Shown one piece after another: positions 20,620 to 30,540 of a stretch of 64,000 nt of DNA. Position numbers and translations under genes: made by a program. This stretch comes from Histomonas meleagridis (Eukaryota; Parabasalia; Tritrichomonadida; Dientamoebidae). Numbering within the stretch: the stretch's first letter is position 1; each line of letters opens with the position of its first letter. The DNA lies in the NCBI GenBank assembly GCA_020186115.1, contig WSYJ01000186.1:496001-560000 (forward strand), written 5' to 3'. The notes under the pieces are model-generated. The model worked only from the letters and a program-made list of their open reading frames with translations. It was not told the DNA's origin and ran no database searches.

Positions 20620-20643
20620 CACTTTTTGATTTGGCACTTTTGA
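20620..20643 (-). promoter_or_regulatory. Paired AAAAGTG elements before RELCH-like gene
   Basis: On the minus strand TTCAAAAGTGCC is followed by ATCAAAAAGTGACA, ending about 20 bases before the start codon. The same element recurs before the CPSF30, profilin, kinase and membrane-protein genes, so it is a candidate core promoter motif. Confidence 0.5.
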
Positions 20644-20730
20644 ATAACACGTTATTTGTATCGTTCTAAAAAAGAGTTCTTTTGTCATTTATTTGTACAA
20701 AAATTAAAATCGCATTTATAAACAGTTTTA

Positions 20731-21891
20731 TTACTTTATTTCAAATTCTGAAGTTTCACTTAACCAATTCATTAGGAACTTTTGTGCTTTTTCTCTATAA
20801 CTATCTGTAGATTCAGCACCTGTATTAATACATAATGTCATAAAGTCCGACGAATATTTTTTCATGCCCTTAAACACGTCACCGATGACTGCTTGCTTGT
20901 TTACTACCCATGAATACCTATTAAATAATCCAACTCTAATTCTACGACATAATTTGGGGTGGGCCAAACAAGTGAATATCATCGACCGCTGATATTGTAA
21001 GTCATCTGACAGCCGAAATTGGTGATGTATTGTTTGGTTGACATAATCCCCAAACACTTCAATGCTTTTTGCCATTAATTGAAGTGAAGATGGAAATATA
21101 CTATGAACATTTGTATCATGTGGTTCAATAGATGCGAGCCGACGAAAGATACTTGCTGTGAAAAATCCTGCTGCGTTAAACTGTAGACGATCAGAATCAT
21201 TACGATTAGGATCTTTCCGTCGATCTATATAGTTTGATTCTGAATTTCGCCAACTTCTAAATTTTGTATATAATTTTGGTTCACCATTAAGACCAAAAAA
21301 ATCCGCTTTATTTAGTGGGCGTGAAAAAAATGTGTCGTCATTAAGATAAAGAAATTGATTAGAAAGACCAGGAATGTTAGAAAGTGAAAATTCAATAGCA
21401 TTGGAATTAAAAGATGGAAGTGCTGTTGGTGGGAAAATAGTGGAATGATCAACGTATACAATTTTGGGATTGCTGGAGTTAACATAAGGAATGGTTTGGT
21501 TAGCAGTAACAATGAATATTTTTCGAACCCATGGTGTGAATTTTTCAATGCTTCGGAGAGAATAACGCATTTCTCCATAGTCAACATAACGACCTGTATT
21601 GGCTTTCTTACTGATTGAAAGCATTGGATATTTTTTCTCTGCTAATTCTTTTTTAGCTAGCCATGCTGAATCGCCTCCATTAACCCAAGTATAAACAGCA
21701 TCAATGGCTAAATTTTCATTTTGAAAACCTATGGTATCAGGAACTTTAATGTATGATCGAAACCAAATTAGTGCAAAACCTAAGATAAAACAAAGTGTCT
21801 GAACCCATGGAGATTCGAAGTTTGCCTTATTCATAATCCTTACTGCTTTGCTTTGTTGATGAATTTCATCTGATTGCATGCAATGGTTCAT
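20731..21891 (-). CDS. Stealth-family glycosyl-phosphotransferase
   Basis: Member of the Stealth family, which includes the alpha/beta subunits of GlcNAc-1-phosphotransferase and bacterial capsule sugar-phosphate transferases. The conserved regions appear in order: CR1 (IDAVYTWVNGGDSAW), CR2 (GRYVDYGEMRYSLRSIEKF...RKIFIVTANQ), and the region with FLYLNDDTFFSRPL carrying the catalytic acids. A later block with DLQYQRSMIF and HPKLCRRIRVG follows. A hydrophobic segment (WVQTLCFILGFALIWF, about residues 30-45) makes it a type II membrane protein, probably Golgi. The frame opens at TTG 21936; the ATG at 21891 (386 aa) is preferred. It may build phosphoglycans such as the trichomonad surface glycoconjugate, which is inference. 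Confidence 0.8.
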   Translation of the reverse strand: MNHCMQSDEIHQQSKAVRIMNKANFESPWVQTLCFILGFALIWFRSYIKVPDTIGFQNENLAIDAVYTWVNGGDSAWLAKKELAEKKYPMLSISKKANTGRYVDYGEMRYSLRSIEKFTPWVRKIFIVTANQTIPYVNSSNPKIVYVDHSTIFPPTALPSFNSNAIEFSLSNIPGLSNQFLYLNDDTFFSRPLNKADFFGLNGEPKLYTKFRSWRNSESNYIDRRKDPNRNDSDRLQFNAAGFFTASIFRRLASIEPHDTNVHSIFPSSLQLMAKSIEVFGDYVNQTIHHQFRLSDDLQYQRSMIFTCLAHPKLCRRIRVGLFNRYSWVVNKQAVIGDVFKGMKKYSSDFMTLCINTGAESTDSYREKAQKFLMNWLSETSEFEIK

Positions 21892-22202
21892 TGGTTCATT
21901 AAAATTTATATACTTTACGTATATATTCAAAGGCAATATTTGAATGCTTTACCAATGATGGTGAACGTTAATCTAATTATTCGTTTTTAAGTAAAATTCT
22001 TTGGTTTATTACACTTTTTTTGGAAAAATTTTAATTAAAATAAACATTACAAATTTCTTGATTGGGATAAACTAGTCAAAAATTGAATTGAAATCATATC
22101 GGATCAGAAATATTTCAATATCTTCGGTTAAGCACTTTTACGGAGGTTTGAGGCGTTTTTCGACGGTTATTCTGAAGTTCAGAATTCTGAGTAAATTTTT
22201 TA
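21892..22202. promoter_or_regulatory. Divergent promoter, Stealth gene and Myb gene
   Basis: GTGAACGTTAATC at 21961-21973 serves the minus-strand gene by position. GCACTTTTACGG near 22131 lies about 70 bases before the Myb gene. The rest is AT-rich. Confidence 0.4.
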
Positions 22203-22736
22203 ATGCTGAACAACGAAAATAACCAAATTCAACAACAAGAAGCTGATATCCAAAATCAATACGCAAACCTACAGATAGATCCATCTCGGATGCCTGCGCT
22301 TTTCCAAGCGTTTTTCCAAAATCAGCTTCCTCTTGATGACGCTGGAAAGATATCAATTATGGGATCACGAGGATCTTGGACACAACAAGAAGATGACCTT
22401 CTAAGAAATGCCGTGCAACAAGTTGGAACAAGAAAGTGGAATGATATAGCTAAATTTGTACCAACCAGAACTGCAAAACAATGCCGTGAAAGATGGACCA
22501 ATAGGCTTTCCCCTGAGCTTAAACATGGCCCATTTGAGCAATGGGAGGATCAAGTTATTATTCAGAAACAAAAGGAAGTTGGAAATAGGTGGTCTTTAAT
22601 TGCTCAACTTTTACCCGGGAGATCATCAGGTTCCATTAAAAATCGATGGTATTCAAGTTTAAAGTCAACTTCACAAGAAATGAACATAGATCCAATATCA
22701 GAAATTCCTCCTCAACAGACAATGGACCAAATTTAG
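22203..22736 (+). CDS. R2R3 Myb DNA-binding protein
   Basis: Small transcription regulator of the trichomonad Myb type. Two Myb repeats are clear. R2 at about 58-104 has SWTQQEDDLL...KWNDIAKFVP...CRERWTN. R3 at about 109-153 has PFEQWEDQVI...RWSLIAQLLPGRSSGSIKNRWY. The spaced Trp residues are mostly present; Phe replaces the first Trp of R3, as is usual. The 57 residues before R2 are Gln/Asn-rich and the tail is short. Myb proteins of this size are known to bind initiator-distal elements in Trichomonas promoters. The many AACGG elements in this window are plausible targets, which is inference. Confidence 0.9.
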   Translation: MLNNENNQIQQQEADIQNQYANLQIDPSRMPALFQAFFQNQLPLDDAGKISIMGSRGSWTQQEDDLLRNAVQQVGTRKWNDIAKFVPTRTAKQCRERWTNRLSPELKHGPFEQWEDQVIIQKQKEVGNRWSLIAQLLPGRSSGSIKNRWYSSLKSTSQEMNIDPISEIPPQQTMDQI

Positions 22737-22922
22737 CCTAGCGCATTAACTCAGCTTGCGGTTTTAAATAATTTTCAGTTTATTAAAAATCATCATGATT
22801 TACAACAATTTTTTTTCTCACACATCCAAAAGTTCGTTAAAATCACGATCAAATTCGATTCAAAAAGTTCGGAAGAAAATTTTTGTGCAAAAGTGAAATT
22901 CACCAAGTTTGATGGAGTTTTT

Positions 22923-24338
22923 TTAGTAATCATGTAAGCTGTCTGGTGGACAGCCAATTCCGTGTGTGCAGAATCCAATCTTTCTTAGTTCTGCTCTGTC
23001 GAGTAAGTTACGACCATCGAATATGAACGCGGGCTTAACCATTGTCTTATAAATTGATTCATAATTATATGTCTTGAACTCTGGCCATTCTGTAAGAATT
23101 ACGATTGCATGAGTAGCAACAGCGCATTCTTCAGCGTTCTTAAATACCTTTACATGCTTATTGAATACTTCTCTTGTTACTGTTGTATTATATGTTGATA
23201 ATTCTAAGAACATTTGTTCTTCAGTTACTTGTGGATCATAAATATGTAACATAGCGCCTTCAGTAATTAAAAAGTCGCAAACATATATTGCTGATGATTC
23301 ACGTGTATCACCAGTGTCGGCCTTAAATGCAAATCCAAAGACTGCAATTCCTTTGTTAATTAATGTATCAAACATTGTATGTGCAATGTCGCGTGAAAAT
23401 CGCTCTCTTTGATAATCATTAATTGTAATAACCATTTGCCAATAATCTGCAACTTGTTTAAGACCTAATGATTCGGCAATGTAAACAAGATTCAAAACAT
23501 CTTTTTGGAAACAACTTCCTCCAAATCCAACGGATGCACGAAGGAAACGTTCTCCAATACGTTTATCAGCGCCAACAGCGCGTGCAACTTCATTAATGTT
23601 AGCTCCTGTTTTTTCACATATTGCAGATATCGTATTGATTGATGAAATCCTTTGTGCAAGAAATGCATTTGCTGTAAGCTTAGTAAGTTCAGAAGACCAA
23701 ACGTTTGTGAAAATAATCTTTTCGCGTGGTACCCAATGTTCATAAACAGATGAAAGAGTCTCAGCTGCTTTAACACCAAGCTCAGATTCTTCGTGGCCGA
23801 TGAGAATACGATCTGGGTTATGAAGGTCATCGATAGCAGTACCTTCTGCAAGAAATTCTGGATTTGATACAATTTGGAATCGAAGGCCATTAGTTGAATT
23901 TGCGTTCAAAACTGTTTGGATTGAACGTGAAACACCGACAGGAACAGTACTCTTTTCGACAATGATTGATGGCTTTGTTGCATATTGACCGATTGTTCTG
24001 GATGCTGATTCTACGTAGTCAAGAAGAGCTGTTTTACCAGCACCGAAACCTACTGCTTTCGTTGGTGTACCGACAGCAATGAAAATGATGTCAGCGTCAG
24101 CTATTGATGCCTTGAGATCAGTTGAGAAATGAAGATTTCGGTTTCTATACTTTTCGACGATCTCTTGAAGCTTTGGTTCTTTGATTGGAATTGGAGAGTT
24201 TTTCCAAGCATTAATTTTACGTTCATCAATATCAACAACTGTTACGTCTATATTGGGACATTTCTCAGCTATTACTGCCATTGTTGGACCACCGACATAA
24301 CCAGCGCCTACGCAGACTATTTTGCTCACGTTTTTCAT
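22923..24338 (-). CDS. UGDH: UDP-glucose 6-dehydrogenase
   Basis: Oxidises UDP-glucose to UDP-glucuronate with two NAD+, feeding glycoconjugate synthesis. The N-terminal Rossmann motif CVGAGYVGGPT is at about residues 9-19. The catalytic cysteine is Cys276 within GFGGSCFQKDVLNL. The second NAD-like domain has FGFAFKADTGDTRESSAI. The full length of 471 aa matches eukaryotic enzymes, and no part is missing. The ATG at 24338 opens directly on the Rossmann strand. AACGTTAAC lies just upstream at 24361-24369, and the stop is followed by A, giving TAAA. Confidence 0.95.
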   Translation of the reverse strand: MKNVSKIVCVGAGYVGGPTMAVIAEKCPNIDVTVVDIDERKINAWKNSPIPIKEPKLQEIVEKYRNRNLHFSTDLKASIADADIIFIAVGTPTKAVGFGAGKTALLDYVESASRTIGQYATKPSIIVEKSTVPVGVSRSIQTVLNANSTNGLRFQIVSNPEFLAEGTAIDDLHNPDRILIGHEESELGVKAAETLSSVYEHWVPREKIIFTNVWSSELTKLTANAFLAQRISSINTISAICEKTGANINEVARAVGADKRIGERFLRASVGFGGSCFQKDVLNLVYIAESLGLKQVADYWQMVITINDYQRERFSRDIAHTMFDTLINKGIAVFGFAFKADTGDTRESSAIYVCDFLITEGAMLHIYDPQVTEEQMFLELSTYNTTVTREVFNKHVKVFKNAEECAVATHAIVILTEWPEFKTYNYESIYKTMVKPAFIFDGRNLLDRAELRKIGFCTHGIGCPPDSLHDY

Positions 24339-24360
24339 GCAAACTTAAAAGACAATGAAA

Positions 24361-24369
24361 AACGTTAAC
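24361..24369 (-). promoter_or_regulatory. AACGTT element before UGDH
   Basis: AACGTTAAC lies 23 bases before the start codon. The AACGTT form recurs before APC2, the Stealth gene, the Kelch gene and the hydrolase. It is a candidate Myb-site variant. Confidence 0.4.
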
Positions 24370-24498
24370 TTTTTGAGGGATTATTAATCACACAATAACA
24401 TGACACCGACCCATTTGTCAGATTTTTTTGTGCTGTTGTATTCAATTGAATTTGATCGTTTTGTGAGATAATTACTTTTTTATTTTCATTTAATGTGT

Positions 24499-26223
24499 TT
24501 ATTGCATTGCCCCCATTTGCCATGAAACAAGTGCGTTTTCTAACGCTTCGAGTGCTTTGACTTGATCGCCTTCTGTTAGTTTTTGTATTGCTGTTTGTAA
24601 TAATCCTTGTACAGCAGAACGAGCTTCTTCACTTCGAACTTCGGGTACTTCAGTAATAATATCAACATGTAACTTCTCAAGAAGTGATAGGCCAGCGCTG
24701 AGATCAAAACCACTGTCAAAGTCATCAAGCTCTGGAATGGGTTCAATCTCCGGTATTGGCGCATGATGTTCGTTAGAAGCAAATTTGTCTGATGGTCCTG
24801 TGAAGGGACAATTGGGTGTAAACTTAGGAGGACCTTTTCTGATGGAAGGAGCGTTCGGAGTAAATTTGGGTGGACCGGTTGCAGATGGTGCATTAGGTGC
24901 GAACTTAGGAGGGCCATTGTCGACTGGGGGCGCGTTGGGTGTGAACTTGGGTGGACCGCCAACGGGAGGAGCGTTGGGTGTGAACTTGGGCGGACCGCTG
25001 ACCGGTGGTGCATTTGGTGTGAATTTAGGTGGACCTCCAACGGGTGGTGCATTAGGTGTAAATTTAGGCGGACCATTGTCGACTGGAGGTGCATTAGGTG
25101 TGAACTTGGGTGGGCCTCCTGCGTTAGCATTAGATTTTCCAGGAGGAGTGAACACTGGTGGACCTGTTAGACCTGAGCTATTGCTACTTCCGCCGCTTCC
25201 AGGAGGAGTGAACACAGGAGGACCTCCTGCGTTAGAATTCGATTTACCTGGCGGCGTGAACACTGGCGGACCGGTCAGACCCGAATTATTGCTACTTCCG
25301 CCGCTTCCTGGTGGTGTAAACACAGGAGGGCCTCCTGCGTTAGCATTAGATTTTCCAGGAGGAGTGAACACTGGTGGACCTGTTAGACCTGAGCTATTGC
25401 TACTTCCGCCGCTTCCTGGTGGTGTGAACACCGGTGGGCCTCCTGCGTTAGCATTAGATATTCCTGGAGGAGTGAACACTGGTGGACCTGTTAGACCTGA
25501 GCTATTGCTACTTCCGCCGCTTCCTGGTGGTGTAAACACAGGAGGGCCTCCTGCGTTAGCATTAGATTTTCCTGGCGGCGTGAACACTGGTGGACCTGTT
25601 AGACCTGAGCTATTGCTACTTCCGCCGCTTCCTGGTGGTGTGAACACTGGTGGTCCACTTGCGCTGGATTTTCCTGGCGGCGTGAACACTGGCGGCCCTG
25701 TCAGACCCGAGCTATTGCTGCTGCTGCTTCCCGGCGGCGTGAACACTGGCGGCCCGTTCAGCTGCGGCGCGGCGCCTCCCGCTGCGTGCCCTTCCCCTGT
25801 CACGCCGGCCTTCGCGAGCATCTTTTTGGCTTTGACGGAGACGACTTTGCATATCTTCTCTCTTTCCATTGACTCTTCGTCGTCGAGTGTTGAGTACACT
25901 TGCGCGCACATGAAGAACTGGCTCGGCATGTTCGCTCTGACTCTTCCGCTTTGGAATTGATTTGATAATTTTTCAAATAGATTGTCAGCAAATTGCTTTG
26001 TCACTTCCTGCGCGTTGTCTGGCATTTCCGGCGTTGTTGCTTCGATTTGGCGAATGTAATTCACTGCCGCAGGAGAAAGAGATCCGTCGTTCATATCTTG
26101 GATGAACATTAGGAAGCAGTTTCGCATAACATTCGATACAATCGGCTGCTCGTTTTTTAGAGCGTTGGATATTTGGAGATATGACGCGTATTGCTTGAAT
26201 TCTGGTGGTACTTGATTTGCCAT
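24499..26223 (-). CDS. VTA1: VTA1/LIP5 homologue with Pro-rich repeat array
   Basis: VTA1 activates the Vps4 ATPase that disassembles ESCRT-III. The first 140 residues form the tandem MIT-like domain (VPPEFKQYASYLQISNAL near the start is the family signature). The last 100 residues form the Vps4-binding VSL domain, with two helices including DQVKALEALENAL. Between them lie two minisatellite blocks. Residues 157-369 hold twelve copies of GPPVFTPPG separated by Ser/Gly/Asn linkers, and residues 370-471 hold eight copies of GPPKFTPNAP-like units. The linker in other VTA1 proteins is variable and short, so this repeat expansion is unusual. The start is ATG 26223, with a Myb core at 26251. Confidence 0.85.
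   Translation of the reverse strand: MANQVPPEFKQYASYLQISNALKNEQPIVSNVMRNCFLMFIQDMNDGSLSPAAVNYIRQIEATTPEMPDNAQEVTKQFADNLFEKLSNQFQSGRVRANMPSQFFMCAQVYSTLDDEESMEREKICKVVSVKAKKMLAKAGVTGEGHAAGGAAPQLNGPPVFTPPGSSSSNSSGLTGPPVFTPPGKSSASGPPVFTPPGSGGSSNSSGLTGPPVFTPPGKSNANAGGPPVFTPPGSGGSSNSSGLTGPPVFTPPGISNANAGGPPVFTPPGSGGSSNSSGLTGPPVFTPPGKSNANAGGPPVFTPPGSGGSSNNSGLTGPPVFTPPGKSNSNAGGPPVFTPPGSGGSSNSSGLTGPPVFTPPGKSNANAGGPPKFTPNAPPVDNGPPKFTPNAPPVGGPPKFTPNAPPVSGPPKFTPNAPPVGGPPKFTPNAPPVDNGPPKFAPNAPSATGPPKFTPNAPSIRKGPPKFTPNCPFTGPSDKFASNEHHAPIPEIEPIPELDDFDSGFDLSAGLSLLEKLHVDIITEVPEVRSEEARSAVQGLLQTAIQKLTEGDQVKALEALENALVSWQMGAMQ
24811..25755 (-). repeat. Coding minisatellite in VTA1
   Basis: Two adjoining arrays. 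Bases 25117-25755 repeat a 108-base (36-residue) unit about six times, each with two GPPVFTPPG motifs. Bases 24811-25116 repeat a 36-45-base unit encoding GPPKFTPNAP with short linkers, eight times. Neighbouring units differ mainly at silent positions. This explains the long open frame on the opposite strand. Confidence 0.95.
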
Positions 26224-26782
26224 TAAATTTCAAGTTTTTGGGGGGGACTGGTTTAACGGTTTTGTAGAAAAGGCACTTTTCCGGTGACGGTTTTGTAACA
26301 CACAATTTCGGCGGTTACAGTTTTGATCGTCTGGTGAAATCCAAATGTACTTTTTTTGATTAAAGACAAGAGTATCTCCTAATAACGCATATAAGTCAAT
26401 TCCTATTCTTTCGTTATTGTTTTTCAAGGGCTTTAATCCTGATCTCGTCGGGGAACGTTAGATGAATGTAATTCATCAGCGGACGTTCACTTTTTCTGTC
26501 AAAACTTCCTCGATAGACATTTTCTGAATGACATTTTGTGTTAGAAAATTGTTAAATTTATGATTTCGTATTTTATTTACGAATTGTTGTGAAAATGATT
26601 CTTTATTAAATTTCTGGTGATTGTTTTTAATTGTTTTGTGTTTTCTAATGTGAAATTGGGAAAATGCAAATCAAATTTTTTTAAACTCACAAATGTGATT
26701 CTAACTTTTTGTGTTGTTTATTTTTTAGATTGAAAGCTCCAAAATCGGAATGGCATTTTCCTAAATAAAAACCTTTGGATTC
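26224..26782. promoter_or_regulatory. VTA1 promoter and AT-rich gap
   Basis: GTTTAACGGT at 26251-26260 (Myb type) and GGCACTTTTCC at 26272-26282 (AAAAGTG type) lie close to the VTA1 start, together with a G-run at 26241. The rest up to the ankyrin fragment is AT-rich with nothing recognised. Confidence 0.5.
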
Positions 26783-27280
26783 ATGATTAAAAACAGTGCA
26801 ACAGACACCACAAATTGCCCTAAAAACGAAAGTAATGACTTACTTAACATGGAATTTATTGTTAAACTTGAAAAAACAATATTTTATTTGAACGAAAAAA
26901 ATTTTGATTATAATTATCCCTACACTTTAAATAAAGTAATATTCATTTTAGTTTATTATGCATTTGTTTCACAAAGAAATCCTTGTAATTTATATTTCAA
27001 ATATTTAAAAACAATTCAAACAAAAGAATTCGAAATTAATAAAAGCAATCCTAATATTATAGATATTTTTAGTAAACATATTAACTCTAAAATTGAATCA
27101 CAAGAATCGTATTATCTTCTTTCAAAAATGATTGAAGAAAATTTAGTTACGTCAAATATAACAAGAAATATTAATACTAAATATTTTGCACAATATAAGA
27201 ATGAAATAGAAAACAAACGAAAAAATCACGCAGATGTGAAATTACTCTGTTGCCGAAGGCAAAAATCAAATCCAATATAA
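26783..27280 (+). pseudogene. Truncated DUF3447/ankyrin family gene, copy 2
   Basis: The 165-aa frame matches only the N-terminal part of the paralogue at 31033: the LEKTIFYLNEKNF segment, the helical region around YYAFVSQRNPCNLYFKYLKTI, and ESQESYYLLSKMIEENLVTSNITRNI. It then ends after about YFAQYKNEIEN in unrelated residues and a stop, before the DUF3447 core. It could be transcribed as a short protein, but as a family member it is 3'-truncated. Its ATG at 26783 starts like the other copies. No Myb core is seen close upstream. Confidence 0.75.
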
Positions 27281-27859
27281 GATAAATTATTTGCTTTGCT
27301 TTTAATCTTTTTTAATAATGCATATCTTTTATTATACCAAATTCTTAATTATTAGTTTCACATAAAATTGAATATGGTTATTATTTATCTTTTTATTTTT
27401 CATTCGCTTAAAATCTTAATAACAAATTTAAGAACTTGTTCACAATGAAATTTGGGAATTATTTAATTTATATAAATCATTTATATAAAAACAGCTGCAT
27501 TAGACATGCAACTCAAAACAATCACCTTGAAATCGTCGACGATTCGAAATCCTGCGTAATAAAGGAGCAATACAATAACATACATAAACTTTCCCGACTT
27601 TATAAACAAGTAATAATATTTTTTTTTTAATTCTTTTGACGTTTTGAAGTTATATTTTTTTAAAAATTAGCACCAACAAAACAAATCGCACAAAAATTGT
27701 TAGAATTGTCGTGAAAAAGCTTCATGGTTAAATTTAACGAAAGCAACAGTTTCTATACGAATTTGTAGAAAATATTTACACAAAATATAAATACCTATCA
27801 AAAATATTTAGAAATTTGTTTAATAAAAATAAAATTTCTATTTAAATTTAAAAGTCATT
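27281..27859. other. AT-rich gap with a small ankyrin relic
   Basis: Bases 27489-27537 read as one frameshifted ankyrin unit (TAAL, then HATQNNHLEIV after a shift), so copy 2 probably once extended to here and lost its middle. The rest is AT-rich with no further feature. Confidence 0.5.
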
Positions 27860-30007
27860 TTATCCACAGAATATATTTTCGCTCGAATCTTTCTTAAACA
27901 ATGCACCAATATACCAACCAAAAGCTACCGCACCAAACAAAACAGTGATTTTCATCAGTTTTGTTAACAATTCGATAGTTGATCCATCGAGTACGATATC
28001 CAAATATTTATACATTTTTGTCATCCTAACGGCAATCATTCTTTTCCTCACGAATATCGACTCTTTGTGTGAAGTCTTTGTCTTTACTTCATGTAAAGTA
28101 GATAAGTATCCAGGTTTAATTTCAAACATTTCACCTAAATCACCATTACATTCGTCGATTACCTCATAAAGGAATCTATTTTTACTTTCCTCTGGTAAAT
28201 TCTCTGTAATTTCTGGGTCCAACAGTTTTGAAGCTTGAGTATATTTCTCCAACATTCTTTTCCTATGTTTTTTACCATGTTTCTTCTTATCATCAGCTCT
28301 TTCATCCTCTACCTTTTCAGCGTATTCCTGTAGTGTTGGGTCATCTTCCAAGTAAGTTTTATGTGGCAAAAACACCAAGCATATAACCGCCACAAATGGC
28401 AGAACGATAAGTAAAATCGATAGGAATTTGACTACGTTATTCGGGAGATTCAATCCTCTAGCGGTGAATAACGGATATATTCCAAAGAAAAAGTTCAGGA
28501 AGTACAGAATTATATCCAATACGTTATTCAAGTTGTAAAGGTACGGCCTGAGGATGATGTTGACGACAGCGAAAACAAAATAAATGATTGGAACAGCAAA
28601 GTATATATACTTGTTAACTCTTTGAGTTAATGTAGAAAAGAATAAAATGGACAATTTAACTCCAAACAAAACTAATTTCCATTTGCCACACTTATATTTA
28701 TAGACGGCAAACAAGAAAATCGCAGTGGTTTGCATCCTGTTTACCAGGGCTTTCCATTTTTGTTCATGAGTCAAACCATAAATGTTTACATTTTTGATAT
28801 AATTTCTATTTCTATAAAACAAATATAAATATAACGCTGGAATTCCAATGAATATGAATACAATAGTAAATAACATAATGCCTCCAACCGGAATTAACAC
28901 GTCATTAACATAATACAAATTTAAACTATCTGCCATTCGTAATTCTGTATTCCCTGAACATGCCACTGAACATACATTCGACAGGTTAATCAAATAGTCA
29001 TAACATTGTCGACATTCAGTTGTATGATTAACAAAATAAAATAATGAGTCACCAACAGATGGCACACGTTCATATTGTAAATATTGTCCAGCTCCGCACG
29101 TGTACTTAGCAGGCACTAACAATGACACAAAGTTTGTTAAAATTGGAATGTATAACATTTCCAATGCCAACATCAGCAAACGTAAGCCCCAACGCTTAAT
29201 AAATCGTTTTACAGCCATTATACCTGTGCGGCCGCACTCGGTGATGGACATGAACAAATAAATTAAGAGAATGATTCCAACCGGAAATCCAATATATGGC
29301 AAAAATGCAGTGATCGATGCGGGAAACTTATAGTCAAGAATCGTAAAGACATCGCATGCGTATAACGAAATTAATATTAAAATCGCGGAAATTAAAAAAA
29401 TAATTATCGTCATCCAAATCGGATTTTTGGTACGTTGGATTTCAACTGTTTTGGAATAACTCGATATTTCATCTTGTAAATCTTTCTTTGTCATAGAGGT
29501 TCGTACTCCGGGAATAATACCAGTCATATAATGTGATACAATCGCTTGCGATAAATCATTAAGTTCTAAGGTTCGCTTCTTTCGTCGGGCAAAAAACATA
29601 AAAATACGCATGATAAAATAAAAGCATGATAAGGCTATGGCGAATTCAGTTCCAAGTGTAAATTCATCAAGTATTGATCGAACAATTGAAAACGATATAA
29701 CAACCATAACTAAGATGTCTAATAAATGATAAAGAGTTTGAACAAAGGGTGAAATAAACCAAACACATAAGATATCTAATAAAAATGGAATTCCAAGTGA
29801 TAAAAACATTAATTGGGAACGTAAATCAAACTGTGGTATTTGTGGTATAAGGCTAATAAGATATTTAAGGAATTTTAAAATTGCTGTATAAATTGTTACA
29901 ATCTCGTCTGGAAGATGTAGATCTGGAAAATTAATAGATGAGCCAATGTTTTGAAGATACGTAAGAATAGAAACTAATGCACTCGATATCGCAGACGGAT
30001 TAAACAT
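27860..30007 (-). CDS. Polytopic membrane protein, unknown
   Basis: I do not recognise the family of this 715-aa protein. About ten to twelve hydrophobic segments are visible. Examples are MFLSLGIPFLLDILCVWFI, WMTIIIFLISAILILISLYA, IGFPVGIILLIYLFM, PVGGIMLFTIVFIFIGIPAL, YFAVPIIYFVFAVVNIIL, and a last one at about 690-708. Between them lies a Cys-rich loop (residues about 320-375: YTCGAG, ECRQCYDYL, NVCSVACSG) that is likely extracellular or lumenal and disulfide-bonded. A long charged cytoplasmic region (about 570-680) is Lys/Glu-rich. It may be a trichomonad-specific surface or channel-like protein; no pore signature was recognised. The ATG is at 30007, with AAAACCGTTTC and TCAAAAAGTGAC upstream. 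Confidence 0.65.
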   Translation of the reverse strand: MFNPSAISSALVSILTYLQNIGSSINFPDLHLPDEIVTIYTAILKFLKYLISLIPQIPQFDLRSQLMFLSLGIPFLLDILCVWFISPFVQTLYHLLDILVMVVISFSIVRSILDEFTLGTEFAIALSCFYFIMRIFMFFARRKKRTLELNDLSQAIVSHYMTGIIPGVRTSMTKKDLQDEISSYSKTVEIQRTKNPIWMTIIIFLISAILILISLYACDVFTILDYKFPASITAFLPYIGFPVGIILLIYLFMSITECGRTGIMAVKRFIKRWGLRLLMLALEMLYIPILTNFVSLLVPAKYTCGAGQYLQYERVPSVGDSLFYFVNHTTECRQCYDYLINLSNVCSVACSGNTELRMADSLNLYYVNDVLIPVGGIMLFTIVFIFIGIPALYLYLFYRNRNYIKNVNIYGLTHEQKWKALVNRMQTTAIFLFAVYKYKCGKWKLVLFGVKLSILFFSTLTQRVNKYIYFAVPIIYFVFAVVNIILRPYLYNLNNVLDIILYFLNFFFGIYPLFTARGLNLPNNVVKFLSILLIVLPFVAVICLVFLPHKTYLEDDPTLQEYAEKVEDERADDKKKHGKKHRKRMLEKYTQASKLLDPEITENLPEESKNRFLYEVIDECNGDLGEMFEIKPGYLSTLHEVKTKTSHKESIFVRKRMIAVRMTKMYKYLDIVLDGSTIELLTKLMKITVLFGAVAFGWYIGALFKKDSSENIFCG

Positions 30008-30054
30008 TATTTTTTATTTTTGGAGAATATTTATGAAGTTTTTGAGTAAACGAT

Positions 30055-30152
30055 TAAAACCGTTTCAATTTTATCTTCACAAAATTTGAACGGAAAAACA
30101 ATTATAGGGCTGCCCCGGCAAAAACACCGCTATTTTTTCATTCAAAAAGTGA
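30055..30152 (-). promoter_or_regulatory. Myb core plus AAAAGTG element before the membrane protein gene
   Basis: AAAACCGTTTC (30057-30067; AACGG on the minus strand) and TCAAAAAGTGAC (30141-30152) lie 50-145 bases before the start codon. They are the same pair of motifs seen at other genes, here with the AAAAGTG type farther out and in the opposite orientation. Confidence 0.45.
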
Positions 30153-30540
30153 CTAAATAAATGAAAATATCTCGATAAAAAATTGTTAAAATCATTGATC
30201 TTAATCTGTAATAATCACAATTCGAAGGGAATTAAATTTTTATCAATCGATTTCAAAATGTTTTTAACATATCAATGCATAAAGTCTCATTTATGAAATT
30301 TTTGATTATTTCAGAAGTACATCTACAGATTTGGATTAGATTTCAATTGTTATAAGATATTTTACTAAAGATTTTAGATCTGAATATCATCTTGCTATCC
30401 GATGCTTATTGAATTCATTATTTTATTTTGACTATTTTACAAAATATTTTGTGTGAAAATCATTCAATATTTTGAGAATAGTAATTATCTGTCTGGCCAG
30501 ACACTAACAAAAAAAACAATTAGGAAAAAGTGATGTTTCG
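30153..30540. other. AT-rich gap
   Basis: AT-rich intergenic DNA between the membrane-protein promoter and the RNA candidate. Nothing else is recognised. Confidence 0.4.

Noticed and set aside
24785-25960. A 391-codon open frame on the plus strand opposite VTA1
   Set aside because: It is the mirror of the coding minisatellite on the minus strand. The repeat keeps several frames open. VTA1 has recognisable domains on both sides; this frame has none and no promoter element.
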